From Zygnema cylindricum (Eukaryota; Streptophyta; Zygnematophyceae; Zygnematales; Zygnemataceae), in assembly GCA_037447655.1 (NCBI GenBank), contig JBBHKE010002370.1, forward strand, positions 1 to 54,025: DNA of 54,025 bases, in the 5' to 3' direction. Under the pieces are notes generated by a model. That model worked only from the letters and a program-made list of their open reading frames with translations, had not been told where the DNA came from and made no database searches. Position numbers and translations under genes: made by a program. Shown here in pieces: positions 11,104 to 21,282 of the stretch (position 1 is the stretch's first letter; each line of letters begins with the position of its first letter).

Positions 11104-12760
11104 GCGTTAAGACTCGCTTTAAAAAACAAAAGTATAACACTATTAACCGGCACTATATATTGGCACTTGTACCAACGCCAACTCTTTTTTTTTTTTTAGG
11201 GTTCCTATTTTCGAACATGACGAAAGTTCTTTGCCATAAACTAGTGTGACGAAATAGCGCGACGAAGGAGCGTTATGTGATTTCTTTTTTTATTTTCAGT
11301 TGCATTTTGAAAGGTGCATATCATGTGCAAAATTTTGGAATTTCATTGATAGTCCATCGTGATTATATATTAATATGTTACACTAGTGATTATATAAATA
11401 TGAGATAGGTTTCTCAAATAAGGAATAGCGATTCAAAGCGCGTTGAAATTGTAAAAGAAACAACCGTACAGGGAAGGCAGCGTCAGCCATGGACAACATC
11501 CATGGACAAAGGGTTGAAAAGGTAAATGCCTACAAATGTCACATAAAATCATGCGATGTCACTGACAATTTTGAACAATCAAGTGCGTCATCAAGTGTTG
11601 GGTATCGAGGACCTTTTGCCGATATTCGATATATATCGAATTTCAGGTACCCGATTATCGATATATCGAAAACCAAATTATCGCGATATATAGCCGATAT
11701 ATCGTATCGCCGATACATCGAGGCAGTACTATTTTGAAAAGCGTCCCTATGTGCGAAAATGAAATCGGAACTTTGAAATGTGACGTTTGTAGATGTAGGT
11801 ACAACTTTGTGACGGTTGACGACGACTACGAAATTGGTGACGCCAACTAAAACATCGACAGTTGTAGACGTCTACATTTTTGTAATTTTGTGACATGACG
11901 TCACGCTCACTTGTGACGTCACAGATTCAAGAACTTTCGGCCATGGATATCCGATTTCGTTTTCTCTACTTTTTTCGCTCTACTTACCATTAAAATATAC
12001 ATAAAGATAGTCAAAATAATTATTTTTCAAATATCTTTCATTTCATACCAGTTTTGTCGTGCCTCATTCTAAAGTGTGAGATAAAAGTGATAGTGTGAGA
12101 GGGAGAGGGGAGAGGCGACAACGATGCAAAATTCTACCGAAGACCCATGAATGAAATTGGAGGTCCGAGACCCCTGCAGATTTTTTTCCATACATCCTTA
12201 TCTTTTCCGTACATGCACGTGACGGGCAGGGAGAAAAATAACGAGTACTCTCCCTCGTCCTAAATTTTTTCCAATCGTGTGGCGCGTGCGTGGGTCATTT
12301 TTCATTCGTTGTTTGAGCGGTACTTTCCCTGAAATTAGGTCGCGAGGTGATTTTTGATGAAGTTTTTTGACGGCTGGATTCTCTTGCCCGAGGGTCGAAA
12401 AAAGGAAAACGCCAAAATGCGTTCACATGACGACAAACATGAAGTACATTCGAAGTATCGACTTGAGGTTTGCTGTACTTTTAAAGAATAGATTTTTTTG
12501 TACGGCTAAAGTTTTTCTCGTACGGAACAGCGTTTTCGGTGAAAACGACAGGTTAAAGTCGATACTTTAATACATGGGGACGTACCCTAAGAGTTCTTCC
12601 ACCTATGACAACACACGTGGAGACATCGCCAACATCGAAGTACAGATATGTCTGCCAGGGTTGCTGACGTGGCGTCGAGTTTTCTTCGATGTTTGCCACG
12701 TATTCGAACCGAACCGATAGTTCTTTTCTCGCATCGTAGACAAGAACCACTTCGTTAAAG
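11104..12760. other. Non-coding stretch with a truncated hAT-like copy
   Basis: No gene recognised. At about 11594-11730 there is a truncated copy of the 3527-4361 element (AGTGTTGGGTATCGAGGACC plus CGATATATCG palindromes) lacking its right end. About 12600-12740 holds the dispersed block described at 10755. Confidence 0.55.
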
Positions 12761-13520
12761 TACTCCTTGTATCACTTGTATCGCAATTAGGGTTAACAAT
12801 TGTTTCGCCACTTAAAACCATAGTTCAAAAGTTGGCGTTTTTATGGTAGGCCTTTGGTAGGCGCACAAAATTTGGCACAAAACTTGGCACAAAACTCGCG
12901 CAAAGTAGGCATACTGTATGTGTGTGCATTTGTGCACACTTTTGTACGAACGTACGAATATGACGTATGATCATAGTACAGCGCACGCCGCCGGACGATT
13001 TTTTTTTGCGAACTGACATGGCGTAGGATGAGTTGTGTTATGGGCTTTTCATGTGATCGTTTTAGATCGCTAATTTGATCAACGACCGTCCGATCGTCTA
13101 AATCTGACGGTTAAAATAAAAAATACCTCAAAACTCACGGAAAAATAAAAATTTGTCCGAATGTTTTTCAAAATTTAGACATGACGTTTAATTCTCTATC
13201 GATCAATGTGCAACTCAACCCTGTTACTATTTTTTTTTTCATTTTGCAACCAATACAATATGGGTCTTAAGGTCATATTGTGTGTTTTGCGTACAATAGG
13301 CATATTGTATGGGCCTACTTTCACCTACTTTTGAACTATGCTTAAAACATCTTTTCTCCGTACACACTTGTCCGACTTTCAATCTGAGACCGCCAATCGA
13401 AAGCTGAGTATCTTACCTACCAATCGCAACCGTCAAATCCACAATCCAACAATTGTGTACGGAGAAAAGATGCTTTAAGAGACGAGAAAAACATTAACAC
13501 TAATAACGATACACGGTGTA
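12761..13520. mobile_element. Inverted-repeat element split by a hAT-like insertion
   Basis: Left part 12761-12818 and right part 13341-13520 together match the 10883-11103 element, including TTTTCTCCGTACACAC and its inverse near the right side. The right terminus ends TAATAACGATACACGG then TGTA. The reading is broken by the 522-bp element at 12819-13340, so the order of insertion is clear. Confidence 0.75.
12819..13340. mobile_element. Nested hAT-like element, 522 bp, perfect 8-bp target duplication
   Basis: Begins CATAGTTCAAAAGT and ends in its inverse ACTTTTGAACTATG. The octamer CTTAAAAC flanks both sides (12811-12818 and 13341-13348). It interrupts an older inverted-repeat element. No transposase is encoded. 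Confidence 0.9.
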
Positions 13521-13608
13521 TTAGAGTGATGTTTTTTTGCAACTTTGATCAAATTTTCTATGTGCACACACATTCATTTCGTTAGGAGACCGCCAAAAAG
13601 AATGTAAG

Positions 13609-13830
13609 TATACCGTGTATCGTTATTAGTGTAAAGTGGTTTTTCACCACTTCAATCATATTTTCTCTAGGCACACTTTTCCAATTTCCAATTGGAAACC
13701 GCCAATCGGAAGGTGAGGAACTTGCCTTTCTATCGCAATCGTCGGATGAACAACCCATTGAGTGTGCAAGGAAGAAAAATGCAATAAAGTGGCAAAGAAA
13801 ACCTTTACGCTGATAGCGATGCAAGGTGTA
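13609..13830. mobile_element. TA-flanked inverted-repeat element (MITE), 222 bp
   Basis: Diverged copy of the 10883-11103 family: TACCGTGTATCGTTATTAG on the left, GCTGATAGCGATGCAAGG then TGTA on the right, with the CGCCAATCGGAAGGTGAGG core. A partial copy (about 13831-13940) follows head to tail. Confidence 0.7.
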
Positions 13831-13940
13831 CCTTACCTTTCAATCGCGACCGACGGAATAATCTTCTGACGAGTGTGCACGGAGAAACATATGCTAAACG
13901 GCCCAAAAATATGTCAATGCTAATAGTGATTAATGGTGTA

Positions 13941-15769
13941 TTCTCGACCTTCCCACATCTCTAAAAAACCCTAAAAAACCCGAACCACTTGTCATGGTTT
14001 ACAAGCTATTCTGGGATGATCTCCGTATGTCTTGTGAGTGTCTGTTGGTTGTCGTTTTGTCATAGTTTTTAAGCTCAGTTCCAGAGGAAATATATACGGA
14101 ACTGTCACATGGATTTCAAGACAGGTACACAATATATTTCTCGTAAACGGGCCCTCGGATGTTTTTAGATTTTCATCAGCAGTAACCGTCGTAAAAAAAA
14201 AAGGTAATAAAAGAATGTGGTACAAACTAAAAGCGACTTCTGAGCTCTAATAATTGATTACAATCATATGTTTAATCAATATTTTGAGTTAGTTTTGGGT
14301 TTTAACCTATGGGAAGAATTGCAGATTTTGTATTTACATTGTCAAATCCCGCCATTAAAACCATAATTTGTTATTTAAACATTTTGACATTGGTTATTTG
14401 GACCCATCTTGCTGCTATTCGCATCTATTCTATTCAACCATGGTCTCCAATACTTTCCTGGATCTAAACATTATTAATGAAACTATGGTTTTTACAAAAC
14501 GACCCTAAACTCATAACTCTTTCTCTCTCTCTCTCTTCATACTTGCCAGTTAAATAAAATATGGTACATCATTGAACATTATTCGATCCTCCATGCCCTC
14601 AAAAGTGTTAAACTTTAGTCAACACAAATACTGAAAATTCCACTCAGATTATTCAAAATAATTATAATTAATCATTCAAAAAAAGCTTCCACTCAGAAAA
14701 GTCAACTCATCGATGCCAAATAGGTACGCTAATTAAACCTAATAACAATGCGGCGTAGTATATGGTACTACACCAGACTAGTCTAAATAACACTAATTTC
14801 ATCCCTCTTATTAATATATCTCAAATATATAATTATGTTATCATTACAAAACGTTTTTTTCTGAACACTAAATATATTTAAAATTCACAATTGTACTCAT
14901 AATTGGGACGAGAATGTGAAACACAAATTGTGGATAATAAAACAATTCTCAAACAAATTTCTCAAAACTGATATCGATTCACGAAAAATTAAACGTCCAA
15001 CAAATCGAATATCAAAGTTATTAGTTTGACAATCTTATTAGTTTGGTAATCAACATTATAAAAAAAATAAAAAAGGGGAAAAATTGCAATACCGGAGAAC
15101 AAAAAAGAGAATAAGCCATTTAAAGTATCATAATAAAAGTTATTAATTTATTAATTAATTAGTATTAATATACATCATTAATTTATAATAATATAAGTCT
15201 TAAATTTGCAAAAAATATAAGTCATTAATATATACTCGTAGAAGTCATTTATTTATAATAACATAAGTCATTTATTTATAATAATACAAGTCATTAATTT
15301 ATAATAACATAAGTCAATTATTTATAATAATAAATGTAAAAAATCTCAAAAAAAGGAGGGCTTTTACGGTCACAGAAATGAATCGTGCATCAGAACCTAA
15401 ATTGAAAACAACTACCAAAAAATAAAAAACAAAAAAAAAATAGTAAAAAATAGAAAAACTAAATATTAATCAACAGTTAACAATTTAACTTTCCGTTTAA
15501 ATTCACAAAAATGGATCTTAGTCTAATTTTACCTCCCTCTATCCCAATGGGGTGACAATATTTTATCCATTCCAGAGAGAAAAAAAAAGGGGGAGAGAAA
15601 AAAAAAGAAAGAAAAGGGAGAAATAAAAAGGATAACATCAATTAAAACAAAAATATTCCAAAAATACAGACAAAATAACCAATGGAAACAAGATAAAATA
15701 AAATTATTAACAAAAACCCCTAAACATCCCCTACGTAAAAACTTTCCCCACAAAATAAAGCTGTCCCAT
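13941..15769. other. Non-coding AT-rich stretch with a tandem repeat
   Basis: No gene recognised. About 15130-15335 contains a degenerate tandem repeat of roughly 28 bp built on ATAAGTCATTAATTTATAAT. An inverted-repeat terminus remnant (TAATAACAATGCGGCG) lies near 14740. Confidence 0.5.
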
Positions 15770-15924
15770 TGCTTGAATCCTCTCTCTCTCTCTCTCTCTT
15801 TCTCTCTCACTTCCTCTCTCCCCCTCTCTTTCCCCCTCTCCCTCTCACTCTCCCTCCCTGTCCCTCGTTTATTTATTTTTTGTTTGGTAACACAACGGTG
15901 GTACTTCCAACTGTCCGTTTAGTT

Positions 15925-16115
15925 TGCCGTTTTCCCTCACGCAAAAAGCCCTATACTTGAGGCTGGAGGGTTCTTTAGTTCTCTCCTCCCCTATTTTCTC
16001 TCCTTCTCCCCTCACCTCCCCTCCCCCCCCCTCCTCCCCCTCTCTGTGCTATTTTTTTATCCTTTTCCCTCACGCCAAGGCCCTATACTTGAGGCATGTG
16101 GGTCCTTTGATTCTC
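15925..16115 (-). repeat. Two degenerate copies of the EttA-like terminal exon end
   Basis: On the minus strand, about 15931-15978 and 16066-16112 repeat the last dozen codons of the exon at 16191-16292 (a KEPS-LKYRA-like ending), each separated by CT-rich sequence. The copies have drifted: the first lacks the terminal stop and the second has base changes. They look like partial duplications of the exon border, not extra exons. Confidence 0.65.
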
Positions 16116-16190
16116 TCCTCCCCCCCCTGCTCTCTCCCACCTCCCCCCACTCACTCCCCCTCCCTCTCCCTACTTTTTTGTCGTTTTCCC

Positions 16191-16292
16191 TCAGGCCAAG
16201 GCCCTGTACTTGAGGCGGGAGGGTTCTTTGGAGCCGAGTCTCCTCTGGCGGTCGGCCTCGTACTCGCTGTAGGACCCCTCGAACCACGTCAC
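16191..16292 (-). CDS. EttA-like ABC-F ATPase, C-terminal exon only
   Basis: A 34-codon terminal exon on the minus strand, preceded by a pyrimidine tract and AG at 16293-16294. It encodes VTWFEGSYSEYEADRQRRLG, then a basic stretch ending LKYRALA and stop. This matches the C-terminal tail of EttA, the ribosome-binding ABC-F translational throttle (WFEGN-Y-EYE, then RIKYK in the family). The nucleotide-binding domains should lie at higher coordinates; none was seen there, and the direction leads straight to the assembly gap at 16411. It may be a real gene with its body in the gap, or a fragment. EttA is chiefly bacterial, so a plastid-targeted form is possible, but no transit peptide is visible. 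Confidence 0.7.
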   Translation of the reverse strand: MTWFEGSYSEYEADRQRRLGSKEPSRLKYRALA

Positions 16293-16368
16293 CTGGGGGG
16301 GGGGGAGGGAGAAGGAGGGAGAGGGAGAAGGAAGAGAAAAGAGTGTGAGGGAAGAAGGGGGAGGGAGA

Positions 16369-16410
<42 letters not shown>

Positions 16411-16420
16411 NNNNNNNNNN

Positions 16421-16497
<77 letters not shown>

Positions 16498-16640
16498 CAG
16501 AGAGTAATAAAAAGTGAGGGAGAGGGAAAATGATATGACGAGAGAGAGAGGTAAGAGGGAGAAGAAAGTGAAATAGAGAGGGATTGGAAAAGTGTGTGTG
16601 TGAGAGAGAGAGGGAGAGAGAGAGATGATACTTCTTTGTT
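16293..16640. repeat. GA-rich microsatellite containing the assembly gap
   Basis: GGGA, GTGT and GA repeats on the plus strand, interrupted by ten N at 16411-16420. Repeats on both sides of the N run are pure GA, which explains the break in assembly. Confidence 0.95.
16411..16420. other. Assembly gap (10 N)
   Basis: Ten unknown bases in a GA array. The true size is probably larger: the genes on each side both lack their 5' exons, and both would extend into this point. Confidence 0.95.
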
Positions 16641-16755
16641 TTATGGGTCCACGCTATTTCCTTTGGCAGGGTGCCAAAGGCGGCAAGCGAGGCGAGAAAG
16701 GGCGATAAGAGTGTGACCGATAGTAAAAGGGAGAGGGAGTGAAAAATAATGAGAG

Positions 16756-16826
<71 letters not shown>

Positions 16827-17050
16827 CTCATTCCTTCCATGGTTTCACACCATTTCCTGTAGTAGGGTGCCGAATAGTTGACGCATGAGGAGAGAAAGAG
16901 AAAGATAGTGAGAGAGAAATTGACAGAGAGATTGAGAGAGAGAAAGAGAGAGACAGAGAGAGAGAGAGAGAGACGGAGTGAGTGACATTCATTACTTCCA
17001 TGAATCCACTTGAATCCACTCTATTTCCTGTGGCAGGGCGCCGAGGTGGT
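16636..17050 (+). repeat. Three copies of a splice-acceptor block separated by GA arrays
   Basis: Blocks at about 16636-16682, 16832-16875 and 17000-17046 share a core of the form TATTTCCTGTGGCAGGGTGCC with a preceding ATGG-TCCAC-like segment, each followed by diverging sequence and separated by GA repeats. Only the third is followed by a good coding exon (17037). The second has GTAGTAG in place of GTGGCAG. Confidence 0.75.
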
Positions 17051-18895
17051 GACAGCTGGCGGTCCCGTGACAGCTGATCCTGACCCTCGATCTCCTCCGG
17101 ATTTCGAGTGGTCGCTGGGAGGCCATGGGGTGATAAAAGTGAGGGAGGAGAGGACGGAGGTGGATTTGAGAGTGGGAGAGGTTCGATTGCAAGCGACTTT
17201 GACAAACCAGGTGAGGGAGAGAGAGGAAGGAGAGGGAGAGGGAGGGAGGGAGGAGTGGGGGTGGGAGGGAGAGGAAGAGGGCGAGGGCGAGGGTGAAGGC
17301 GAGGTAGATAGAGAGGAACGTCTTGTGTTTTCTTGTTGATGTTTTTTGAGCCTTTTTTATGCGTTTCCTTGCTTTTTTCTTATTTTTCTTTTTAGTTGAA
17401 TTGGAAAAATGGAGATCGATCGGCATCACCGGAGGGGCCTTTTGGCCAATGGGCTTCTGGGTTTCTTCCGACTCGGTGGTATGTGCACAGGTGAGTTATT
17501 GGAATTTAAGATTGACATTTGAATTTTGACATTTGAGATTGACATTTAGATTTGGCATTTGAGATTGACATTTGGATTCGACATTTGAAATCGTCAATTT
17601 GACATTGAGATTTGAGATTGGCATTGGGATCCGAGGGTAATATTTGAGATTGGCATATGGGATTGTTTGTTTCGTTTTAAGTTGATATTTGAGATTGAAT
17701 TTAACATTTGATATTGGCTTTTGACATATTTATCTCCACAAGCTCATTGCTGTGGGCATCTTGCATATACATTTTTCTCCAGGTTTTAATCTAAGAACTA
17801 AATATTTGTTCCCTATTGCACGTGTAGTGTAATAATGAACAGGAATACATTCTTAATAGGGGCATCTTTTCATTTTCAGGCCATACACACTTGCAACGCT
17901 TTCTTTTCAAATATTTGATGCCAAACCATTCAAAAGAAGAACATTTTAAGCTTAAGTTTTTTGGTAGTTTTTTTTTTAGATTCTCCGACCTCTGTATAGG
18001 CTTATTAATGAAACAAAAGGGAGACAGTGTGGGTTCACAGGCAAAATATATTTTCGAAAACGGGAGTTTAGTGAAAAGTGGTGAAGGGTGGGCCCATGAA
18101 GAAAAAAATTGGGGCAAAAATTTTCCCGATGGTCATGTTTGGGCTCAAGCTATTTCCCCCGACAACAGCATTCAGGTATTATCTTTTTTATCATTTTATT
18201 TGCATTCTGGTTCGAGTAAATTGCAATTCTCGGAATATTAGACTTGTATTTTTTTACATTGTTTGTTTATTGATTTATGATCATCGCGTTCATAAGTTTT
18301 AAACATGATGGATGTAACTAAAGTTATAATGATGTTGAAAAGGTGCAATGTGTATTTTAGACTCCAATTTAACATTTGAAATCTTGTTTTAAAGGTTGTA
18401 TTTGCGACCGCATACTTCAAATTTTTTGGTATCAGTACTCCTTCGATAACAGTGATCGGATATCGATCACCGAAATTACAACAAGATTTCCGTAATGTCG
18501 ACCCTTTAACTTTCGTATCGGAATTAAAAATTCAACCGTGTGAGGGAATTCTCATAGCAAAAGCACATACTTTGGAACATGATATAAAAGTAAAATTTTC
18601 CGCGCCGCCCGAAACTTTCAGTCCAAAACTTTTTGCGCCGACTGGAGAAGCGAAATGGAAGCATTTGTGTAAAGAAAGTTTCGACGCAAAAGTTTCAATT
18701 GAAGTGTGGGAACGAACGAACACTTGGGTCGAATGGTTTTTAAGTAAAATCCGGTTCGGTTCATTGAAAGAACCAAAATTGTTAGAAAAAGTAGAAATCG
18801 ATCACGCGGCACTCGAGTTTGGAGAAGGTTTACTATGTGGAAAAGATAAGGAAAATCGAGAAGTCGATCATTTTGAGCCCGTAGCGACTGCGTGA
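17037..18895 (+). CDS. Tocopherol-cyclase-family protein, C-terminal part (four exons)
   Basis: Exons 17037-17210, 17396-17490, 18028-18175 and 18395-18895 join in phase and end at TGA 18893-18895, giving about 305 visible residues. The family (Pfam Tocopherol_cycl) closes the chromanol ring in tocopherol or plastochromanol synthesis, normally at plastid membranes and plastoglobules. Seen motifs in order are SPEGPFG, TRWYVHS, AHEEKNWGKNFPDGHVWAQA, LFAPTGEA, then SIEVWER and a C-terminal ALEFGEG. The EKNWG-FP-W block and the APT-E ... WER block match plant VTE1-type cyclases as I know them. The N-terminal third, including the EGWYF motif, is missing; it should lie left of 17037, towards the gap at 16411. 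The divergent spacing also resembles bacterial family members, so the exact substrate is uncertain. Confidence 0.8.
17211..17310. repeat. Purine-rich tract directly after a splice donor
   Basis: Begins GTGAGGGAGAGAGG and continues GA/GGA-rich for about 100 bases on the coding strand of the tocopherol-cyclase-family gene. Confidence 0.75.
17515..17725 (+). repeat. Degenerate intronic tandem repeat
   Basis: Repeated words of the form TTTGAGATTGACATTTG with a period near 20, inside the 17491-18027 intron. Similar short words recur near 21870-21950 in an intron of the GDSL gene. Confidence 0.6.
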
Positions 18896-19244
18896 CGATA
18901 ATTTGAGGGGAGTGTTCTTTGTTGTTATTGTAAATAGGGATTGTTGTTCAAAAAAACAATTTTGTAAAACAGATAGTATTGATTTGATGAAGATAAGTGA
19001 ATCCAAAGATGTTCTTTTTTTAGTCTTTAAAATGGAGACCGCAATTTTACCATTAGTGTACAAATTAGGAAAATGGGGGACGAGGCACAAAATAAAAATG
19101 CTTCTGAGCAAAGAAAAGAGTTTGACAAGTGTATATTTTTTTTGACCTTTTTTTGTTGGGATAATTTTTGTCATATTTTACATTAGTTCGGCAAGTTATG
19201 TTCAATGCTCACTTTAATTAGTGTATTGCAAGCTAGCATGTCGA

Positions 19245-19390
19245 TTCTAATGTTGCTAATGCACACTATTTTTTGTCTAGTGTTGCTCTACACTATTTTC
19301 TGTCTAATGTTGCTAGTCTACATTATTTTTTATTTAATATTGTTAGTCTACACTGTTGTTTGTCTAATGTTGCTTGTCTACACTATTTTT
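19245..19390 (+). repeat. Minisatellite, about 30-bp unit
   Basis: About four to five copies of a unit built from CTAATGTTGCTAGTCTAC then ACTATTTTTTGT. The copies are degenerate in length and sequence. Confidence 0.8.
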
Positions 19391-20446
19391 GCGTGTCATA
19401 AAAAAAACATGTTTTGTACCATAGTGCATCACAAAGGGAGAAAAACTCAGTGGAAAGTCGAAATATGAGTGCAGTATAAATTTAGGATTAAATAGTTAAC
19501 ACAACTACAAAAGAGAGAAAACATATTAGTATAACGCTAGTATATCTTCATTGTAAAACGAAGGAAAGGGTTACAAAAATATATAAAAATTGCAGGAAAT
19601 GAGGTCATATTATCCTTTTTTTCACGCCTTGGTTTTTTTTAGTTTCGCCACGTTGTTAATAATATAATACATATATTCTAGATTTTGAGAAAATGGTCAA
19701 ATAGAAAGCTACCTCGTCTCATTGGAGGTTTAGAAGTTGAAAAAGTCGATTAATTTTTTTTTGTCAAATTTATATGATATACATAATTATTAAACGTAGC
19801 TCTTTTTATGTCTTTTAGTTTTCTTTCGGCCAACCGTATTAGGGATAATGTGACTACATATGGTCTTGATTTTGAGAAAGGTGTCAAAAATATGGATTAA
19901 AAATCGCTTTCCGAAGGATTTAATTAAGAATTTGACTTTATTTTAGAAGCTCTTTCATGCAATTGATTTTTATTTTTATTTCCACTTTAGAGAAATTTTG
20001 TTAAGAAAATAGTTGGATTCAACGGAGCTTGGAAAGCAAAAAAATTGGATTAAAAATCAGTTTTCAAAATATTCAATAAATATTTTTAACAAATCAGAAC
20101 AAAGTCCTTCACAGATTCCTTTTGAAGTCTCTAACTGGCAAAAAAAAAAAGCATTTCTTTTGTCATTTTTTTTGCATCGGTCGTCAGACCACTGCATTAA
20201 AATTGTCGTTGGTTGGAATATTTTGTGAAACATTTGTTTTTTGAAAGGTTCAAAATCAGCTACAGTATTTTGGAACTGAACTAGAATTGCTAACACTAAT
20301 ATAAACCCAACGCTAATACTTTCTTTACTCTAAATATTCTAAAAAACCATACAAAACCCTAAAAGACGTGAAAAAACCTTACAGCGATTCTCAGTAGTGT
20401 TTTCAACGCTAATAGAGGTACAAGGTGTACTGCTGAATATGCAAGC

Positions 20447-20448
<2 letters not shown>

Positions 20449-20479
<31 letters not shown>
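20449..20479. repeat. (AT)n microsatellite
   Basis: About fifteen AT dinucleotides in a row. Confidence 0.95.
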
Positions 20480-20480
<1 letters not shown>

Positions 20481-21282
20481 TTTGTTTTGACAAATGTTCA
20501 TGCCAATTATTCTCCGAATGCGAATGTTAATCTAAAAAATTCGATAACCGTGGTTCCAATAATGTTCATGCAGATTGAATACTTTAGGGAAGAATAAACA
20601 TTAACTTTTTTACTGCCAAGAATGACACACACTGGTTAGACGAGATTGGGAAAAGGGAAAAAGACTCCTAAAAAGCAATAGTGGTTTATACCCATGGTCT
20701 CATTTAATTGTAGGAATGTCTCACCATTTAACCTTTTTGATAGGCAGAAGAAAGATCCCCCGTGATTACAAAAAACGTTTTTATTTCTCCATTGTTGGAG
20801 CAATAACTTGGAAGCTTCTAGTGAAATTTTGTACAGTTTTGAAACAAAACTCTAAGCCGTACGATTGAAAAAAAATATGATTAAGGAAACTATCAAAATA
20901 ACAGGAAATTAAAATCTCACATAAATAATTTAACCTTTCCATGTAAGTTTGTTGCTCCTTGTTTATATTTTCTGTCCTACGGATCAACTCCCTCGATTTA
21001 ATTACTAAATGATAGTTCCAAAATGAAATACATACAAACACATACATAAAATAAAATACAATTACATCGTTTTAATATAGCTAACTTAAAAACTGCATTT
21101 TAGTGTAGATTGTACTTAAAAACCTTCTAAAACTAAAACATGCTTATCAAAATATCACACAAAAAAGATCGCTAGACCAAAAATAAGCTTCATCCTCACC
21201 AACTTTCTCGCATTTCCCTAAAAAACCTAAAAATACCTAAAACAAAACCGAATATAATGCAAAAAATCCAATAACATCAATC

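Larger units (their letters stand above)
18896..21282. other. Intergenic region between convergent 3' ends
   Basis: No gene recognised. Contents: a minisatellite at 19245-19390, an AT array at 20449-20479 and inverted-repeat family remnants near 20395-20430 (ACGCTAATAGAGG and similar). Short open frames here have no recognisable domain. Confidence 0.5.

Noticed and set aside
16289-16840. 183-codon frame of Ser-Leu repeats across the N gap
   Set aside because: GA microsatellite translation, including unknown residues from the gap.
16640-17060. Minus-strand reading of the triplicated block as an EttA exon (LPKEIAWTHK, LPQEIEWIQ)
   Set aside because: No match to ABC-F sequence. The plus-strand reading as an acceptor for the cyclase exon is supported by phase and similarity.
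19245-19390. Regularly spaced repeats that might suggest a CRISPR array
   Set aside because: Units are contiguous and degenerate without unique spacers, in a eukaryotic genome; it is a minisatellite.
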